Positions 8,405-16,549 of a stretch of DNA of 64,000 bases are shown in pieces; the first letter of the stretch is position 1, and each line of letters begins with the position of its first letter. The notes beneath the pieces were generated by a model. The model searched no databases, was not told the DNA's origin, and saw only the letters and a program-made list of their open reading frames with translations. A program made the position numbers and the translations under genes. The stretch covers positions 124,001-188,000 of the forward strand of contig NZ_JACBZT010000001.1 of assembly GCF_013408985.1 (NCBI RefSeq), read 5' to 3'. The DNA comes from Petropleomorpha daqingensis (lineage in GTDB: Bacteria > Actinomycetota > Actinomycetes > Mycobacteriales > Geodermatophilaceae).

Positions 8405-8764
8405 CGCTCTCCCAGCGGGTCGCTGCCGCGGAGGCTCCTCGGGTCGCACCGGGAGGTCAATGAGGGCGGCCACGCTGGCGCTGCGGCACGGCTCGTGCAC
8501 AGCACGTGGTGCCGCGCCGCGTCCGTCCCGGTTCACGGGCCCAGCACAGCCTGCGGCGAACGCGCAGGTCAGCGGCCCGCCACACCAGCTGCGCCGGTTT
8601 TGCGCCGGTCGTCGCGATCTTCCTAACGTCGGCCCGGTCCGGACGAGGCCGCAGACGTCGCCGCACCTGGCGACACCCGCCGGACGCCGCCGCACCGATT
8701 GCGAGGGCGCGCACCGCGCGCCCGGTCGGCGGCCGCGCGCACAGAACAGGAGAACCCGTCGTCC
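8405..8764. other. 360-base divergent intergenic region
   Basis: No convincing gene lies here. It separates the minus-strand discoidin gene from the NlpC/P60 gene and must hold both promoters. A candidate plus-strand promoter is listed separately. The last 130 bases would be the 5' leader of the peptidase gene and contain several short GC-rich inverted repeats (around 8700-8745), but I could not match them to a known riboswitch. Confidence 0.5.
8600..8629 (+). promoter_or_regulatory. Candidate promoter of the NlpC/P60 gene
   Basis: TTGCGC at 8600-8605 and TAACGT at 8624-8629 are separated by 18 bases, a reasonable housekeeping-sigma arrangement for an actinobacterium. Transcription would start near 8636 and give a leader of roughly 130 bases. 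Confidence 0.35.
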
Positions 8765-9268
8765 ATGACGACTGCCCGCACCACCCTGTCCCGTCGTCTC
8801 ACCGGTTCGGCTCTGGCACTCTTCGCCGGCACCGGGATCCTGCTCACCCCGGCGGTCGCGCAGGCGTCGGCTGCCGCACCCACGGCCGCGACGGCGACCG
8901 CCGCGCCGGCCCCCACGGCCGCCGCGCAGCAGGCCGTCGACACCGCGATGGCCCAGCAGGGCAAGCCGTACTCCTACGGCGCCGCCGGCCCCGACTCGTT
9001 CGACTGCTCCGGGCTGACCCAGTACGCGTGGGGCTCGGCGGGGGTCTCGCTGCCGCACTCGTCCAGCCAGCAGTCGCAGCTCGGGACGCCGGTCGACCGC
9101 GCGAGTCTGCAGCCCGGTGACCTGGTGTTCTTCTACTCCCCGGTGAGCCACGTCGGGATCTACATCGGCAACAACCAGGTGGTGCACGCGCCTACCGAGG
9201 GCGACGTCGTCAAGGTCAGCGACATCGACGCGATCGGCAACTACAACTCCGCGCGCCGGGTGGGCTGA
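8765..9268 (+). CDS. Secreted NlpC/P60 cysteine peptidase (peptidoglycan endopeptidase)
   Basis: 167 residues from ATG 8765, with AGGAG at 8748-8752. Residues 1-32 are a clear Sec signal peptide (RR, hydrophobic core, AQASA cleavage region), followed by an Ala/Thr/Pro-rich linker. The NlpC/P60 domain starts near residue 58: DSFDCSGLTQYAW carries the catalytic Cys, SPVSHVGIYIGN the His, and NQVVHAP the third polar residue. Such enzymes cut D-Glu/meso-DAP bonds in the wall during growth or division. It is short and has no coiled coil or binding repeats, so it is a minimal single-domain secreted enzyme. Confidence 0.92.
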   Translation: MTTARTTLSRRLTGSALALFAGTGILLTPAVAQASAAAPTAATATAAPAPTAAAQQAVDTAMAQQGKPYSYGAAGPDSFDCSGLTQYAWGSAGVSLPHSSSQQSQLGTPVDRASLQPGDLVFFYSPVSHVGIYIGNNQVVHAPTEGDVVKVSDIDAIGNYNSARRVG

Positions 9269-9283
9269 AGGCCCTGGACGTTT

Positions 9284-9334
9284 CTGACAGTCGGAGTCAA
9301 TATCTAGTCGCTCTCACTCGACACCGACTGTCAG
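9284..9334 (+). promoter_or_regulatory. Operator-like perfect inverted repeat in front of the MFS-TetR operon
   Basis: CTGACAGTCGG (9284-9294) and CCGACTGTCAG (9324-9334) are perfect 11-base inverted copies 29 bases apart. The right copy overlaps the AGGAG ribosome site of the exporter gene. The only regulator nearby is the TetR protein encoded immediately downstream, so this is the expected binding region for autoregulation; two separate dimers or a DNA loop would be needed for this spacing. Confidence 0.7.
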
Positions 9335-9344
9335 GAGCGTCGCC

Positions 9345-10853
9345 ATGGCGCGTCGCTGGTGGGTCCTCGGGGCCCTGATCCTCTCCGTGATCCTGGTCGG
9401 GCTGGACTCGACGATCCTCAACGTCGCGCTGCCCACGCTCGCCGCCGACCTCGGCGCGAGCACCGCGCAGCTGCAGTGGATCGTCGACGCGTTCGTCCTC
9501 GTGCTCGCCGGGCTGCTGCTGCCGGCCGGCGCGCTCGCCGACCGGGTCGGCCGCCGGCCGGTGCTGGTCGGCGGCATCGTCGTCTTCACGCTGGGCTCGC
9601 TGGCCGCGGCCTACTCCGGGACGGCGACCTGGCTGATCGTCGCCCGCGCGGTCATGGGCGCCGGCGCCGCGGTGATCCTGACCGTGCCGCTGGCCGTGCT
9701 GCCCTCGATCTTCGACGCCGACGAGCGGCCCAAGGCGATCGCGGGTGTCACCGTCGCGCTCGGGCTCGGCCTGCCGCTCGGCCCGATCGTCGGCGGCTGG
9801 CTGCTCGCGCACGTGTGGTGGGGCGCGGTCTTCCTGATCAACGTGCCGCTCGGCGTGCTCGCCGCGATCGGCGTCACCGTCCTGCTCCCGCCGTCGCGGG
9901 AGTCCTCCCCCGCTCCGGTCGACGTGCCGGGCGCGGTCCTCTCGACGCTCGGGCTCGTGGGCGTCGTCTACGCCGTGGTCGAGGCGCCGAGTCGAGGCTG
10001 GACCAGCGCGCCGGTGCTGGTCAGCGGAACTGTCGGGCTCGCGCTGCTGGCCGGGTTCGTCGCCTGGGAGCGGCGGACGGCCGCGCCCATGGTCGACCTC
10101 GCCCTGCTGCGCCGCCCGCGGTTCACCTGGGGCACGGTCGCCGCGACCACCGCCATGTTCGCGATGCTCGGCCTGCTGTTCGTCGTCCCGCTCTACCTGC
10201 AGTCGGTGCGCGGCTTCGACCCGCTCGGCACCGGGCTGCGCCTGCTGCCGGTGATCCTCGGCCTCGTCGTCGGCGCCAAGGTCGCCGAGCGGCTGACCGT
10301 CCGGCTCGGCGCGCGCATCCCGGTGGTCACCGGTCTGCTCGTCATTGCCGCAGGGCTCGGCTGGGGTGCCACCCTCGAGGTCGGGACGGCGTACGGCGTG
10401 CTCGCCGGCTGGCTGGCGCTCACCGGGGCCGGCCTCGGGCTGACCATCACCCCGGCCATGGACGCCGTCCTCGGCGAGATCCCGGAGGAGCACCGCGGCT
10501 CGGGCACCGCGCTGACCATGGCACTGCGGCAGGTCGGTGGCGCGCTCGGCGTCGCCGTCCTCGGCAGCCTGGCGAGCGCCGCCTACACCGGCCGGCTCGA
10601 CGTGAGCGGGCTCCCGGCGGAGGCGGCCGGGGCGGCGCAGGACTCCGTGGCCGGCGGCATGGCCGTGGCCCGCGCACTCGGCAGCCCGGCGCTGGCGGCC
10701 GAGGTGGGCGGCGCGTACGTGCACGCGATGACCGTCGTCCTGCTGACGACGGCGGGGCTGGCCTTGGCCGGCGCGGTGCTCGCCGCGCTGCGGCTGCCCG
10801 CCCGGGGCGCTGCTCCGGTTCCCGAGCGGGAACCGGTCACAATCGCCGCATGA
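9345..10853 (+). CDS. MFS drug exporter, DHA2 (14-helix) family
   Basis: 502 residues. The N-terminal block LVGLDSTILNVALPTLAADL with QLQWIVDAFVL is diagnostic for the EmrB/QacA branch (DHA2, 14 membrane helices), and the loop motif GALADRVGRRPVLVGG follows helix 2. The antiporter motif C region (ALGLGLPLGPIVGGWLL) is present, so proton-coupled efflux of a toxic compound is the expected function. AGGAG stands 7 bases before ATG 9345. Its stop overlaps the start of a TetR gene (ATGA), a layout in which the regulator is co-transcribed with the pump it represses. Substrate unknown. Confidence 0.92.
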   Translation: MARRWWVLGALILSVILVGLDSTILNVALPTLAADLGASTAQLQWIVDAFVLVLAGLLLPAGALADRVGRRPVLVGGIVVFTLGSLAAAYSGTATWLIVARAVMGAGAAVILTVPLAVLPSIFDADERPKAIAGVTVALGLGLPLGPIVGGWLLAHVWWGAVFLINVPLGVLAAIGVTVLLPPSRESSPAPVDVPGAVLSTLGLVGVVYAVVEAPSRGWTSAPVLVSGTVGLALLAGFVAWERRTAAPMVDLALLRRPRFTWGTVAATTAMFAMLGLLFVVPLYLQSVRGFDPLGTGLRLLPVILGLVVGAKVAERLTVRLGARIPVVTGLLVIAAGLGWGATLEVGTAYGVLAGWLALTGAGLGLTITPAMDAVLGEIPEEHRGSGTALTMALRQVGGALGVAVLGSLASAAYTGRLDVSGLPAEAAGAAQDSVAGGMAVARALGSPALAAEVGGAYVHAMTVVLLTTAGLALAGAVLAALRLPARGAAPVPEREPVTIAA

Positions 10854-11440
10854 GCGAGGGGCTGCGCGAGCGGAAGAAGGCGAAGACCCGCTGGGCGATC
10901 CAGGAGCAGGCCCTGCGGCTGTTCGGCGAGCAGGGCTACGCGGCGACGACGGTCGACCAGATCGCCGCCGCCGCGGAGATCTCGCCGTCCACCTTCTTCC
11001 GCTACTTCGCCACCAAGGAGGACGTCGTCGTCCAGGACGTGTACGACGACCTCTTCGTCGAGGCCTTCCGTGCCGCCGGGGCGACGCCGGACCCGATCGC
11101 CACGCTGCGCCAGGCCGTCGCCGGGGCCTTTCGGGAGATGCCCGCCGACGAGCTGGCCCGAAGCGGGCAGCGGTCCGCGCTGGTGCTCGCCGAGCCGGCG
11201 CTGCGGTCGCGGTCGGTGGACAACCTCGTCGCCGTCGCCGGGCGGTGCCGGACCGCGCTGGCCGAGAGCACCGGCCGCGCCGACGACGACCCGGGCGTCA
11301 CAGCGCTGGTCGGCGCCTTCGTCGGCGTCCTGCTCTCGGTCGCGGTCAGCGTGGCCGAGGCCGGGAACCTGGACGGTCTGTTCTCGCGCATGGACGCCGC
11401 CCTGGCCCGGCTGGAGGGCGTCGACTGGTTCGGCGCGTGA
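10850..11440 (+). CDS. TetR-family repressor
   Basis: 196 residues. The N-terminal helix-turn-helix is clear: KTRWAIQEQALRLFGEQGYAATTVDQIA (helices 1-2) and AEISPSTFFRYFATKEDVV (recognition helix and helix 4). The C-terminal ligand domain is variable, as usual, with a MftR-like ending in which the last helices contain FVGVLLSVAVSVAEAG. It overlaps the exporter gene by 4 bases, so both are made from one message; it most likely binds the 9284-9334 inverted repeat and releases it when the pump substrate is present. Confidence 0.9.
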   Translation: MSEGLRERKKAKTRWAIQEQALRLFGEQGYAATTVDQIAAAAEISPSTFFRYFATKEDVVVQDVYDDLFVEAFRAAGATPDPIATLRQAVAGAFREMPADELARSGQRSALVLAEPALRSRSVDNLVAVAGRCRTALAESTGRADDDPGVTALVGAFVGVLLSVAVSVAEAGNLDGLFSRMDAALARLEGVDWFGA

Positions 11441-11444
11441 CGTC

Positions 11445-12152
11445 GTGAGCGCCTCGTCCTGGTTCGCCTCGCCGCGGCACGGGCCGTTGCCGGCGTTGCT
11501 GCTCCTGCTCACTCTGGGCACGGGGCTCGTCGACGCGGTGAGCATCCTGGCGCTGGGCCGGGTGTTCGTGGCCAACATGACCGGCAACATCGTGTTCATC
11601 GGGTTCGCGCTGGCCGGAGCGCCGGGGTTCTCCCTCGCCGCCGCGCTGGTCGCGCTGGCCGGCTTCCTGGTCGGGGCCGGGGTGGCCGGGCCGCTGATCG
11701 GGCTTCTGCACCATCACCGGGGCCGGGTCCTGGCGGTCGTGACGACGGCGGAGACGGCCCTGCTGGGGGCGGCCTTGATCGTCGCGGCGCTCACCGCCGA
11801 GCCGTTCGGCGCCGCCCCGCGGAACCTGATCGCCGGGCTGGCCGCGGTCGCGCTCGGGATGCAGAACACCGCCGCCCGGGAGCTCGCCGTCCCCGACGCG
11901 ACGACGACGGTCCTGACGATGACGCTGACCGGGGTCGCCGCCGATCTCCGCGAGCGCAATGTGCCGGTGCTCCTGCGCCGCGTGTTCGCGGTGGCCGCGA
12001 TGCTGCTCGGAGGGTTGGTCGGAGCGCTGCTCGTGCTGAACCTGAGCGCCGCCGCGGCCCTGGCCCCGGCCGTCGTCCTGGTGGCCGCCGTCAGCCTGGC
12101 CGCGTGGCTGGTCAGCCGCCGGCCGGCCCCGTGGCACGAGCGCGGCCGGTGA
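11445..12152 (+). CDS. YoaK/DUF1275 membrane protein
   Basis: 235 residues from GTG 11445, four bases after the TetR stop, so it belongs to the same operon. The pattern TLGTGLVDAVSILALGRVFVANMTGNIVFIGFAL near the N-terminus and AALALGMQNTAARELAVPDATTTVLTMTLTGVAADL near the C-terminus identify the DUF1275 family, six predicted membrane helices with conserved MTGN and QN-T motifs. Function of the family is unknown; a role beside an exporter suggests transport or detoxification, which is inference. Confidence 0.88.
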   Translation: MSASSWFASPRHGPLPALLLLLTLGTGLVDAVSILALGRVFVANMTGNIVFIGFALAGAPGFSLAAALVALAGFLVGAGVAGPLIGLLHHHRGRVLAVVTTAETALLGAALIVAALTAEPFGAAPRNLIAGLAAVALGMQNTAARELAVPDATTTVLTMTLTGVAADLRERNVPVLLRRVFAVAAMLLGGLVGALLVLNLSAAAALAPAVVLVAAVSLAAWLVSRRPAPWHERGR

Positions 12153-12155
12153 GCG

Positions 12156-12959
12156 TCACGACCAGGGCGTGAGCGGGCGGCCGAGGCGCTCGCCGTCGAC
12201 GACCAGGTCGACCCGCTCGTTGCGGAAGCAGATCAGCCCGGCGATGCGCGGGTTCTCCGGCACGGGCGAGGGATAGCTCCACGCGATGTCCTCGACCACG
12301 CCGTCCCCGACCCGCGCCGACCACCAGCTCGCGTGCCCCTTGTACGGGCAGCTGGACCGCCGCTCGCTGGGCAGCAGCTCGACCCGGACGTCGTCGGGCG
12401 GCAGGTAGAAGCGGGTGGGGAGCGTCGTCTCGAACAGCAGCAGCGGACGGCGGCTCTCGGCGAGCAGCTCGCCGTCCAGCTCGACGCGGACGTGCCGTGA
12501 GCTGGGGACGACGTCCACCCGCTTGTGCGGGTCGCGGGCGTGGGCGAACAGCTGCTCGTCCTCCTCGAACCAGGTCAGCCCGTCGCCCCAGGAGAAGGTG
12601 ATCATCCCGGCGAGCGCCTCGAGCGGCGCCGGCGGTTCGGCGAACGCCCACGCCGCGCCCTCGGCCCGCCGGCCGCCGGCCTGCACCGTCCAGCTCGTCC
12701 GCCCTGCCTGGGCGTGGAAGTCGACGAGCGTGCCCGGGACGATGTCGTCCGGGGGCACGAAGTACGTGGGCAGGAAGGTGGGCGGCAGATCCGCCGGCCC
12801 GTATTGCACGTACAGCAGGGCGGAGCGGGTGTCGGCGACCAGCTCGTCGCCGAGCCGGACCCGGATCCAGCGCGGCGACGGTTCGACCAGGGGCCACCAG
12901 GGGCGGTTGCCGACCAGAGCGGCCAGCCGTTCACCCATGTCGCTCGGAGGGGCGCTCAT
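12156..12959 (-). CDS. Tandem DUF427 protein
   Basis: 267 residues with two DUF427 domains in a row (about 27-110 and 140-255). Each shows the family pattern VRV(E/R)LGDELVADTRSALL..FLPTYFVPPDDI and VRVELDGELLAESRRPLLLFETTLPTRFYLPPDDV; the second half ends with the hallmark CPYKGHASWWSARVGD and IAWSYPSPVPENPRIAGLICF. The first copy lacks the Cys-Pro-Tyr-Lys motif, so only the second is likely to carry the conserved pocket. The biochemical role of DUF427 is not established; no cofactor or membrane signal is visible. It converges on the YoaK gene. Confidence 0.88.
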   Translation of the reverse strand: MSAPPSDMGERLAALVGNRPWWPLVEPSPRWIRVRLGDELVADTRSALLYVQYGPADLPPTFLPTYFVPPDDIVPGTLVDFHAQAGRTSWTVQAGGRRAEGAAWAFAEPPAPLEALAGMITFSWGDGLTWFEEDEQLFAHARDPHKRVDVVPSSRHVRVELDGELLAESRRPLLLFETTLPTRFYLPPDDVRVELLPSERRSSCPYKGHASWWSARVGDGVVEDIAWSYPSPVPENPRIAGLICFRNERVDLVVDGERLGRPLTPWS

Positions 12960-12989
12960 ACGGCGAAGCCTCCTCGCGGCGGCCCCCGA

Positions 12990-14732
12990 CTACAACGGGT
13001 GCTCGGCGCTGATCCCGAGGTCGGCGCTGCAGGTGCGGTTGTCGTCGATGTCCTGCGGGGTGAAGTAGATCGTCGAGGCGGTGACGTCGTCGCCGAACGC
13101 CTGCGGCGTGGTGGCCTCGGCGGCGCTGGCCGAGGTCGGCGTCGAGGACGCGATCGCGAAGCGGACGACGCGGGTGAACTGGCAGTCGGGGGCGACCGAC
13201 TCGATGCTGAACGCGATCGGCGGCCGGGTGTCGCCGCGCACGATGTCGTTGAGCCCGCCCGCGCCGGTCGAGCCTTCGACCAGGTCGATCCGGCCGTCGG
13301 ACTGCAGGTCGCCGGGGTCGTTCTGCTTGTGCACGTGGCCGACGTTCGTCTGCCGGATCCGGTCGGGCAGCTGGTCGCGCAGCTCGTCGGCCTGCACCGG
13401 CTCGTGCGCGGCGAAGATGTCGAAGAACAGGTCGCTCGGGCTGTCCGCGGTCCCGTCGGGTGGGGCCGACGAGCTGCTGCTGGACGCACTCGCCTCCGGG
13501 TCGCCGACCACGTCGGCGAGCGCGGCGTCCACCGCGTCGCGCTCGAGCGGATCGGTGACCTTCGAGTCGTCGGCGCCGTACGCACCGGGACCGCCGTACA
13601 CGCGCGGATCGGGCAGCCCGGCGATGGTCAGCCCGAAGGCGTCGACGTAGCCGGCGCGGACGTCGTAGCCGTCGGCGTTCTGCGTCTTGCTGCCGAGCAC
13701 GGTGACGCCGGGGATGGTGCGCATCGTCTGCTCGACCGCGGGTGAGTCGTGGTTGCCGGCCAGCCAGAGCATCGGCGTCTCGGCGGCGACCGCGCGCATC
13801 GCGTCGAGGTAGCCGGGGGTGAGCTCGATGCCGGTGCCGAACAGCGACTCGTCGCCGGTGTTCACGATCAGGTCGACGTCGTAGCTGCGGGCGTAGACCT
13901 GCACCAGCGGGTAGTTGGCGGCCAGGTGCATGTCGGAGATGAACATGATCCGCAGCGCCGTCGACGGGGCCTCGGCGTCGATCTGCTGCTGCAGCGCGGC
14001 CTGGATGCCCAGCACCGAGCCGAGCACGTCGAAGGCCTTGTTGTTCTGCTCGTAGTACTGCGAGAGCTGGCCGGGGAACAGCTGCGCCGCGGCGAGCGTG
14101 CCGGTCAGCCGCGACTGCTGGACCCAGTTCGGGTTGTACGTCGCCCAGCCGAACACCCCGACGAGGACGACGACGCCGAGCGCGCTGCCCAGCTGGATCA
14201 CCCGGATCCGCAGCTCGTGCGCCCGCTTCGGCGCGCCGCGCAGGTACCGGATCGACATGTTGACCGCGGCCGCCACGGCCAGGCCGAGCAGGACGCCGAT
14301 CAGCACCTCGGCGGCCAGCCAGAGGGCGATCTTCGGGACGAGGTCGGTGAAGTCGGCCTGCAGCGCCTGCACGAACGCGGCGCGGTCACTGCCGGCGGCC
14401 TTGGTGAGCTTCAGCAGGTCGACGTCCTGCGGGGTGATCGTGACCCCGACCGGCAGCCCGGTGAGGTGCGGGAACTCCCAGCTGCCCAGCGTGGTGTCGG
14501 CGTTCAGACCGGGCCGGCTGAACAGGCTGCCCTCGACCTCGAAGGGCACGTCCTGCACGGTGGCGTGGTACGGGAACGCGTGCAGAACGGCGGCGGCGCC
14601 GGCCAGCGGGAGGACGATCCGCAGCAGCCACCGGCCGAGGAAGCCCGGGGTCGCCCGGAGTGCGCGCAGTGCCGTGGCGCGGAGCTCCCGACGAGGACGC
14701 TGCTCCTCCTCGGTGGCTCCTGGCTCGGTCAC
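12990..14732 (-). CDS. Membrane-bound metallophosphoesterase
   Basis: 580 residues from GTG 14732; a GACAAT box ends 6 bases before it, so the message may be leaderless. Two or three membrane helices occupy the N-terminal 230 residues (LLRIVLPLAGAAAVL, WLAAEVLIGVLLGLAVAAAV, LGSALGVVVLVGVFGWATY). The calcineurin-like metal motifs follow: MFISDMHLAAN (D-x-H), LIVNTGDESLFGTG (GD), LAGNHDSP (GNHD) and FAAHEP plus NVGHVHKQ (GHxH), all intact. The catalytic domain probably lies outside the membrane. A Ser-rich insertion (ASASSSSSSA) separates two parts of the catalytic domain. Substrate is unknown. Confidence 0.85.
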   Translation of the reverse strand: MTEPGATEEEQRPRRELRATALRALRATPGFLGRWLLRIVLPLAGAAAVLHAFPYHATVQDVPFEVEGSLFSRPGLNADTTLGSWEFPHLTGLPVGVTITPQDVDLLKLTKAAGSDRAAFVQALQADFTDLVPKIALWLAAEVLIGVLLGLAVAAAVNMSIRYLRGAPKRAHELRIRVIQLGSALGVVVLVGVFGWATYNPNWVQQSRLTGTLAAAQLFPGQLSQYYEQNNKAFDVLGSVLGIQAALQQQIDAEAPSTALRIMFISDMHLAANYPLVQVYARSYDVDLIVNTGDESLFGTGIELTPGYLDAMRAVAAETPMLWLAGNHDSPAVEQTMRTIPGVTVLGSKTQNADGYDVRAGYVDAFGLTIAGLPDPRVYGGPGAYGADDSKVTDPLERDAVDAALADVVGDPEASASSSSSSAPPDGTADSPSDLFFDIFAAHEPVQADELRDQLPDRIRQTNVGHVHKQNDPGDLQSDGRIDLVEGSTGAGGLNDIVRGDTRPPIAFSIESVAPDCQFTRVVRFAIASSTPTSASAAEATTPQAFGDDVTASTIYFTPQDIDDNRTCSADLGISAEHPL

Positions 14733-14766
14733 CGATCCATTGTCCTCGTCTCAGCCGGTGGACGCT

Positions 14767-14829
14767 GTTGATCATCGGCGGATGGCTGGGCCCGTTGGCG
14801 TGTCGCGCAGCCACCCGCCGATGATCAAC
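14767..14829. repeat. Large 22-base-arm palindrome with 19-base loop
   Basis: Arms at 14767-14788 and 14808-14829 match at 21 of 22 positions; each begins or ends with GTTGATCATCGGCGG or its complement. The right arm includes the stop codon of the CocE-type gene (14825-14827). There is no T-run, and the sequence is not the usual GC-only terminator stem, so it may be a MITE or REP-like element that inserted at the 3' end of the gene and supplied its stop. Confidence 0.7.
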
Positions 14830-16537
14830 TCCCGAGCGGCGCCACCGGCAGGGTGAGCGAGGACGGCGCGGTGACGTCGTGGCCGATCCGGTGGGTGACC
14901 GGGACGCCGCGGGTGGCCGCGCCGACCGGCTCGCCGGTGCCGAGGTTGCGGGCGTAGCGCGGGTGCGCGCCGCCGGAGATCTGCAGCCGGACGCGGTGCC
15001 CGGCGAGGAACCGGTGCGCGGTGTCGGGCAGCGTGAGGTCGACGGTCCGCTCCCCCGCTGCCGGGGACTCGCCGTCCGACGGGTCCAGCCGCACCAGGCG
15101 GTCGGTGACGTTGACCGACCGGCCCTTCGCGTCGACGTCGCACAGCCGCACGAACACGTCGGCGTACGGGTTGTCCGAGCCGAGGAACAGCCGGACCTGC
15201 GCGCCGCCGAGCAGCTCGACCGGCTCGTCCAGCGGCGCGGTGGTGAACGTGCGGACGTCCGGTCGCGCCTCGAGCTTGCCGTTGTCCCGCCGTCCGGCCC
15301 CACGGGCGAGCACCCGGCCACCCACCGACGGCGTCGGGTCCATCGGGTCGTAGGTGAAGAACGTGCCGGCACCGGGCGAGGTGGGCGCCTCGTCGGTGAG
15401 CCCGCCGGCAGGTGCCAGGTACCAGGTGCGGTCGGTGGTCGCCGGCGGCCAGTCGGGCAGGTCGCGCCACGTCTGCGCGCCGGTGACGTAGACGTGCACG
15501 CGGCTGGTGCGGGCCGGACCGGCGTCCTCGACCGGCAGGTGGTGGGCCAGGAAGGCCAGCCCCTCGCGGGTGGTGACGGCGGCGTCGAGGGTGAGGTGCG
15601 CCCACGGCCCGACGGTCATCGCGACGTCGACGCCGTGGTCGCGCAGGACGGCGTACTGGTAGAGCGTCTGCTCGAGGAACCAGTCCTGCCAGCCGCCGAT
15701 CAGCAGCGCCGGCACGGTGGAGGACTGCACGGCCGGGGTCGCCCGGTAGCGGTCCCAGTACGGGTCCGACGGGTGGAAGTGCTCGATCCACTCGTCGAAC
15801 CACGGCGCCGGGTCGCCGCCGAACCGCTCGGCCAGGCCCTCCAGGGGCAGGGTGCGCAGGTGCGGGGCGAGCCGCCGCTCCGCCGTCATCAGCCGGACCA
15901 TCCCCCGCACCGAGCCGACCAGCTCCTGGTGGGCAATCAGGTCGGTCCAGATCGAGAGGTTGAGCAGCTGCGGGACGCCGTCGAGCAACCCGGCCTGCGC
16001 GAGGTCGTGCGGGCCGATGTGCAGCACCATCGCCTTGAGCTCGGGCGGCGGGTCCAGCGCCAGGGCCCACTGCGTGTAGGCGAGGTAGCTCGGGCCGAGG
16101 GTGGCCAGCCGGCCGTCGAACCAGTCCTGCTCGCGCAGCCAGACGACGGTGTCCTGCCCGTCCTGCGCCTCGTTGACCACCGGCTCGAACTCGCCGCCCG
16201 AGCCGAACGTGCCGCGCACGCTCTGCATGACCACGGCGTAGCCGCGGGCGGCGTAGGGCAGCGCGAGCAGACCGGCGAACTGCCCGCCGCGGCCGTAGGG
16301 CGAGCGCAGCAGGATCGTCGGGTGCGGCCCGTCGGCTGCCGGCAGGTAGACGTCGGCGCGCAGGACGGCGCCGTCGCGCATCGGGACGTCGCGGTCGCGC
16401 AGCACCCGCGTCGCCCCGGTCGCCGGCGGCAGCTTCCACCGGCGCTCGAGGGCGCGGGCGGCGACGCGGGCGGTGCGGGAGAGCGGCTGCCCGGAGACGG
16501 GGACGACGCGGTCGAGCTCGGACACGTCTGCGGACAC
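14825..16537 (-). CDS. CocE/NonD-type alpha/beta hydrolase (X-Pro dipeptidyl-peptidase family)
   Basis: 570 residues from GTG 16537. The N-terminal part has the S15 pattern (DVPMRDGAVLRADVYLPAA, ILLRSPYGRGG, GYAVVMQSVRGTFGSGGEF) and the nucleophile elbow GPSYLAYTQW, in which Ser is the catalytic residue. The C-terminal 200 residues are the jelly-roll X-Pro-DPP C domain (VTDRLVRLDPSDGES, FLAGHRVRLQISGGAHPRYARN). Enzymes of this family cleave esters or acylpeptides. There is no signal peptide. The 3' end lies in a large palindrome. It is 12 bases downstream of the transketolase-like gene and probably co-transcribed. Confidence 0.9.
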   Translation of the reverse strand: MSADVSELDRVVPVSGQPLSRTARVAARALERRWKLPPATGATRVLRDRDVPMRDGAVLRADVYLPAADGPHPTILLRSPYGRGGQFAGLLALPYAARGYAVVMQSVRGTFGSGGEFEPVVNEAQDGQDTVVWLREQDWFDGRLATLGPSYLAYTQWALALDPPPELKAMVLHIGPHDLAQAGLLDGVPQLLNLSIWTDLIAHQELVGSVRGMVRLMTAERRLAPHLRTLPLEGLAERFGGDPAPWFDEWIEHFHPSDPYWDRYRATPAVQSSTVPALLIGGWQDWFLEQTLYQYAVLRDHGVDVAMTVGPWAHLTLDAAVTTREGLAFLAHHLPVEDAGPARTSRVHVYVTGAQTWRDLPDWPPATTDRTWYLAPAGGLTDEAPTSPGAGTFFTYDPMDPTPSVGGRVLARGAGRRDNGKLEARPDVRTFTTAPLDEPVELLGGAQVRLFLGSDNPYADVFVRLCDVDAKGRSVNVTDRLVRLDPSDGESPAAGERTVDLTLPDTAHRFLAGHRVRLQISGGAHPRYARNLGTGEPVGAATRGVPVTHRIGHDVTAPSSLTLPVAPLGS

Positions 16538-16549
16538 TAACCGCGCCGG

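Noticed and set aside
8630-8764. Possible cyclic-di-AMP (ydaO-type) riboswitch in the NlpC/P60 leader
   Set aside because: Actinobacterial wall hydrolase genes often have one, but I could not find its conserved core here; only generic GC-rich hairpins.
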